Below are positions 61,181-64,000 of a DNA stretch of 64,000 nt, in pieces. Position numbers and translations under genes: made by a program. Below the pieces are notes generated by a model that searched no databases, was not told the DNA's origin, and saw only the letters and a program-made list of their open reading frames with translations. Each line of letters starts with the position of its first letter. Within the stretch, counting starts at the first letter, position 1. Origin of the DNA: Pseudobdellovibrio sp. (GTDB lineage: Bacteria > Bdellovibrionota > Bdellovibrionia > Bdellovibrionales > Bdellovibrionaceae); assembly GCA_023701385.1 (NCBI GenBank), contig JAMPXC010000008.1, forward strand, positions 19,455 to 83,454, read 5' to 3'.

Positions 61181-61984
61181 CTAATCTTTCGTTAAACGGT
61201 GATTATTAAAAATGTCTAAAGCTTTGCGGTAATTTGATCTGCTGTATTTTAAAATATCAGGAATATAGTTAAAATAAAAACGAAGCGAAGTAAGGTTATT
61301 CTTTGTCATGCAACGGCCACGGTTACGCTGAAACAGTTCATACGTATAAAAGCGGTCTTTATGGCAAGTCTTACCGATTTTATGGCGAAACACCGTCGTT
61401 TCGTCATAAGAAACCGGAATCTTTTGCTGATGCGCACGTAAACTGAAATCAACGTCTTCCCAGTAAGTGTGAAAACGTTCGTCAAAACCTTGAAGCGCTT
61501 TAAATGTATCGGCGTTAATCCAAAATGCCGTACCCGGAATATAAGTAATATCGCGCGCATTTTGATCGGCCAGGTTTTTTAAGTGCTTAAGTTTACCAGT
61601 ACGGGGATTTAATGCACCCATCACCGAATCGATTTCTAAAGAGTTACGACGAAGAAGTTTAACCGAGCTGAAATTTTTCGGCGCTATCGCGGGTAAGGCT
61701 ACAGCTTCAGTGTCGTTAGTTAAGAACAAAACCGATTCGAAGTGTTTTAAGGTTTCAGCGATAGCGACATTAGCTCCGCCAGAATAACCTTTATTTTGCG
61801 CTACAAGGATATGATTAATTTGGGGAAACTGGGTTTTAAGTTCGGCAACGTGTTTTTCTAAACTTCCGTTGTGAGTCAAAAAAATATTTTCAGCTGGGGC
61901 AAACTGCAAAACGCTTCTGAGGCATTTTGCGGTTAGCTCAGGGTGGTTAAAAGATAAGACCGAGATCCCATAGGGTTTTGTCAT
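61181..61984 (-). CDS. Family 2 glycosyltransferase
   Basis: The 267-residue cytoplasmic protein has a GT-A fold: ISVLSFNHPELTAKCLRSVLQ, NKGYSGGANVAIAETL, the DxD-like LFLTNDTEAV, IPGTAFWINADTF and FDERFHTYWEDVDFSLRA (acceptor loop ED). This is the GT2 rhamnosyltransferase-like arrangement. The acceptor and sugar are unknown. It is co-transcribed with the ctaA-like gene. Confidence 0.88.
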   Translation of the reverse strand: MTKPYGISVLSFNHPELTAKCLRSVLQFAPAENIFLTHNGSLEKHVAELKTQFPQINHILVAQNKGYSGGANVAIAETLKHFESVLFLTNDTEAVALPAIAPKNFSSVKLLRRNSLEIDSVMGALNPRTGKLKHLKNLADQNARDITYIPGTAFWINADTFKALQGFDERFHTYWEDVDFSLRAHQQKIPVSYDETTVFRHKIGKTCHKDRFYTYELFQRNRGRCMTKNNLTSLRFYFNYIPDILKYSRSNYRKALDIFNNHRLTKD

Positions 61985-62051
61985 GCACTTTTTTTAGACC
62001 GAAAGTAAAAAAGGATCAAATAGAAGTTTTTAACATGTTAGGCTATTGCTG

Positions 62052-63356
62052 ATGAATAAGACATACACCTTGTTTTGGTTTAGACGTGACCTTCGATTAT
62101 TCGATAATGCTGGGCTTTTTTATAGCTTAAAGCATGAAACAAACGTTTTGCCTGTATTTATCTTCGATACAGACATTTTAAAAAAACTACCAGCCAATGA
62201 TCTGCGCGTACAGTTTATTCATGAAACTGTAGCAGAACTAAAAAAACAGCTGCAAAAAAGAAAAAGTGACCTGTTGGTTGAATACGGATCGCCAGTTGAA
62301 GTGTACAAAAATCTTTTAGAAAAATATCCAATTAAGGCCATTTATACTAATCACGATTACGAGCCTTATGCGCGCGCTCGCGATGAAAAGATCGCAAAAC
62401 TATGCGCTAAGAAAAACGTAGAATTTAAAACTTTTAAAGACCAGGCCATTTTCGAAAAGTCTGAAATTGTCACTGATCAGGAGAATCCGTACACAGTTTT
62501 TACGCCGTATAAGAAAAAATGGCTTAAAGCTCTTTCGCCATTTTATTTAAAATCTTACCCCGTAGAATTGTATGAAGCAAATTTTGCAAAAATAAAACCT
62601 TCAGCAATGCCAAGCTTAAAAAGTCTTGGTTTTGAAGCGCAAGATTTTACTTTTCCAGAATCTGCAGTATCGGCAAGTCTATTAAAGAATTATGCAAAGA
62701 ACAGAGACTTACCGGCGCTTGATCACGGCACTAGCCATTTAGGTTTACATTTACGTTTTGGCACAGTTTCAATTCGTGAACTTGCTCGCGAAGCTAAAAA
62801 GTTTTCTGATGTTTGGCTGAGTGAGCTTGCGTGGCGGGATTTCTTTATGCAGATTCTTTGGCATTATCCGCATGTTGAAAAACAAAGTTTTAGACCGCAG
62901 TATGAAAAAATCGCGTGGCGAGAAAGTAAGTCTGAACTTGAGCGTTGGAAAAACGGTCAAACGGGTTACCCCTTAGTCGATGCAGGTATGCGCGAACTCA
63001 ATGCCACAGGTTACATGCATAACCGGGTCAGAATGGTGACCGCTTCATTTTTAGCAAAACATCTTCTTCATTATTGGTATGAAGGGGAGCGCTACTTCGC
63101 TGAAAAATTATTAGATTACGATTTGGCAGCGAATAACGGTAACTGGCAATGGGCTGCAAGCACAGGCTGCGATGCGGCTCCATATTTTAGAATTTTTAAT
63201 CCAGAATCACAGATTGAACGCTTTGATCCGGATTATGAGTACGTTAAAAAGTGGGTTCCTGAATATAATACCGCAAAATATGTAAAACCAATGGTTGAAC
63301 ATAAATTTGCCCGCGAGCGAGCGCTCGCAGCTTTTAAAAAAGGACTTGAAAAATGA
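62052..63356 (+). CDS. phr: Deoxyribodipyrimidine photolyase
   Basis: The 434-residue flavoprotein repairs cyclobutane pyrimidine dimers with blue light. Marks: TLFWFRRDLRLFDNAGLFYSL at the N-terminus, GTSHLGLHLRFGTVSIREL (FAD region), FRPQYEKIAWRESKSELERWKNGQTGYPLVDAGMREL and the class I signature NGNWQWAASTGCDAAPYFRIFNP. ATG 62052 is preferred to TTG 62046. Its stop overlaps the next start (ATGA). Confidence 0.95.
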   Translation: MNKTYTLFWFRRDLRLFDNAGLFYSLKHETNVLPVFIFDTDILKKLPANDLRVQFIHETVAELKKQLQKRKSDLLVEYGSPVEVYKNLLEKYPIKAIYTNHDYEPYARARDEKIAKLCAKKNVEFKTFKDQAIFEKSEIVTDQENPYTVFTPYKKKWLKALSPFYLKSYPVELYEANFAKIKPSAMPSLKSLGFEAQDFTFPESAVSASLLKNYAKNRDLPALDHGTSHLGLHLRFGTVSIRELAREAKKFSDVWLSELAWRDFFMQILWHYPHVEKQSFRPQYEKIAWRESKSELERWKNGQTGYPLVDAGMRELNATGYMHNRVRMVTASFLAKHLLHYWYEGERYFAEKLLDYDLAANNGNWQWAASTGCDAAPYFRIFNPESQIERFDPDYEYVKKWVPEYNTAKYVKPMVEHKFARERALAAFKKGLEK

Positions 63357-64000
63357 AAATCTTAATCACCGGGGCTACCGGACATGTCGGAAATTACGTA
63401 GGCAGAAGATTAGTGCAATTAGGTCATGAGTTAGTCGTCGTGACCCGCTCAAAAGAAAAAGCGTTAAGTTATTTAGAATTTCCGGCAGAAATTCTTGAGC
63501 ACGATTTGGTGAATCACCCCTTACCTGAAGCTAAGCTAAAAAATGTTGAAGCTATTATTCATTTAATGGGAGAAACAGTCGATGGCCGTTGGACAAAAGA
63601 GAAAAAAGAAAAGATCTTAGCCTCACGCAAACATAGCAGTGAAAATTTAATTAAAGATTTACCAGAAAGCGTAAAAGTTATTCTTTCAGCCTCTGCGCAG
63701 GGTATTTACGGTGATCATAAAAACCACATTGTGACTGAAAAATCAAAATTGGGTCACGATTTCTTAGCCGAGGTTTGTAAACAATGGGAAGAACCGTTTA
63801 AACATTTGAAAAAATCAATTCGAACGGCGCAATTACGTTTTTCTTTGGTGTTAGATCCGCAATCGGGTGTGCTTCGCCGCATGATTCCGCTTTTTCAGCG
63901 GGGGCTTGGTGGTACACTTGGATCTGGCAAACAATACATGAGTTGGATTGCGATTGAAGATTTGACAGAAATTATCGTCGAAGCTTTAACAAATGAAGAA
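63353..64000 (+). CDS. TIGR01777-type NAD-dependent epimerase/dehydratase, partial
   Basis: The frame runs off the window end after 216 codons. It starts MKILITGATGHVGNYVGRRL (Rossmann TGATGxVG), with HLMGETVDGRW, SASAQGIYGDH and FSLVLDPQSGVLRRMIPLFQRGLGG ... SWIAIEDL. These match the YfcH/TIGR01777 family of extended SDRs, often ~300 residues, so roughly the last 80 residues are missing. It overlaps the photolyase stop by 4 nt and is co-translated with it. Confidence 0.9.
   Translation, partial: MKILITGATGHVGNYVGRRLVQLGHELVVVTRSKEKALSYLEFPAEILEHDLVNHPLPEAKLKNVEAIIHLMGETVDGRWTKEKKEKILASRKHSSENLIKDLPESVKVILSASAQGIYGDHKNHIVTEKSKLGHDFLAEVCKQWEEPFKHLKKSIRTAQLRFSLVLDPQSGVLRRMIPLFQRGLGGTLGSGKQYMSWIAIEDLTEIIVEALTNEE

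Overview
The window reads as an AT-rich chromosome segment of a Gram-negative bacterium, most likely a member of the Bdellovibrionota (Bdellovibrio-like predators). This is inferred from gene content rather than measured: many small lipoproteins and signal-peptide proteins, a striking number of secreted hydrolases, sigma-54 promoters, two-component systems with mixed domain orders, and the housekeeping block queA ... tgt-yajC-secD-secF-recJ-queC. There are no phage genes, insertion sequences or CRISPR arrays that I can see.

Layout. 1-31 kb is dominated by exported proteins: a partial CotH-like protein, a haem-motif lipoprotein, aspartate kinase (lysC), a secreted subtilase, small exported proteins, free-methionine-sulfoxide reductase, a large HEAT-repeat protein with a HEPN-like tail, a phosphodiesterase lipoprotein, M28 and M64 peptidases, a lipoprotein with two DQDK repeat blocks followed by two more lipoproteins (one a subtilase), a transglutaminase-elicitor-like protein, a second CotH-like protein, a pirin/LysR pair, a gluzincin-like protease and cystathionine beta-lyase. 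31-43 kb is signalling: a PLD-like lipoprotein, a receiver / periplasmic-binding-protein / histidine-kinase cassette ending in a tRNA-Leu, a structured RNA with a 41-residue membrane protein, queA, and a hybrid kinase / Hpt / OmpR-type regulator phosphorelay. 43-54 kb is housekeeping: SDR, tgt, yajC, secD, secF, recJ, queC, DUF366, DUF547 and a Na/Pi cotransporter. 54-60.3 kb is accessory: a HigBA-like toxin-antitoxin locus whose toxin carries an in-frame stop, and an island of small lipoproteins and membrane proteins with at least one decayed gene. 60.3-64 kb holds a haem A synthase family protein, a glycosyltransferase, photolyase and a partial SDR-family epimerase.

Cross-cutting signals. 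(1) Four good sigma-54 promoters (GG-N10-GC): one drives the DQDK lipoprotein, and three lie only about 30 nt upstream of ATGs of small exported proteins, which predicts nearly leaderless mRNAs. (2) A dyad TCTCA-N3-TGAGA recurs and in one place sits where an enhancer for sigma-54 would. (3) A family of long palindromic repeats sits mainly at convergent gene ends. (4) A PhoB-like tandem box with 11-bp period lies between the hybrid kinase and its Hpt partner. (5) A structured leader of unknown type precedes a small ORF. All function statements are from motif reading and family knowledge; no searches were run.
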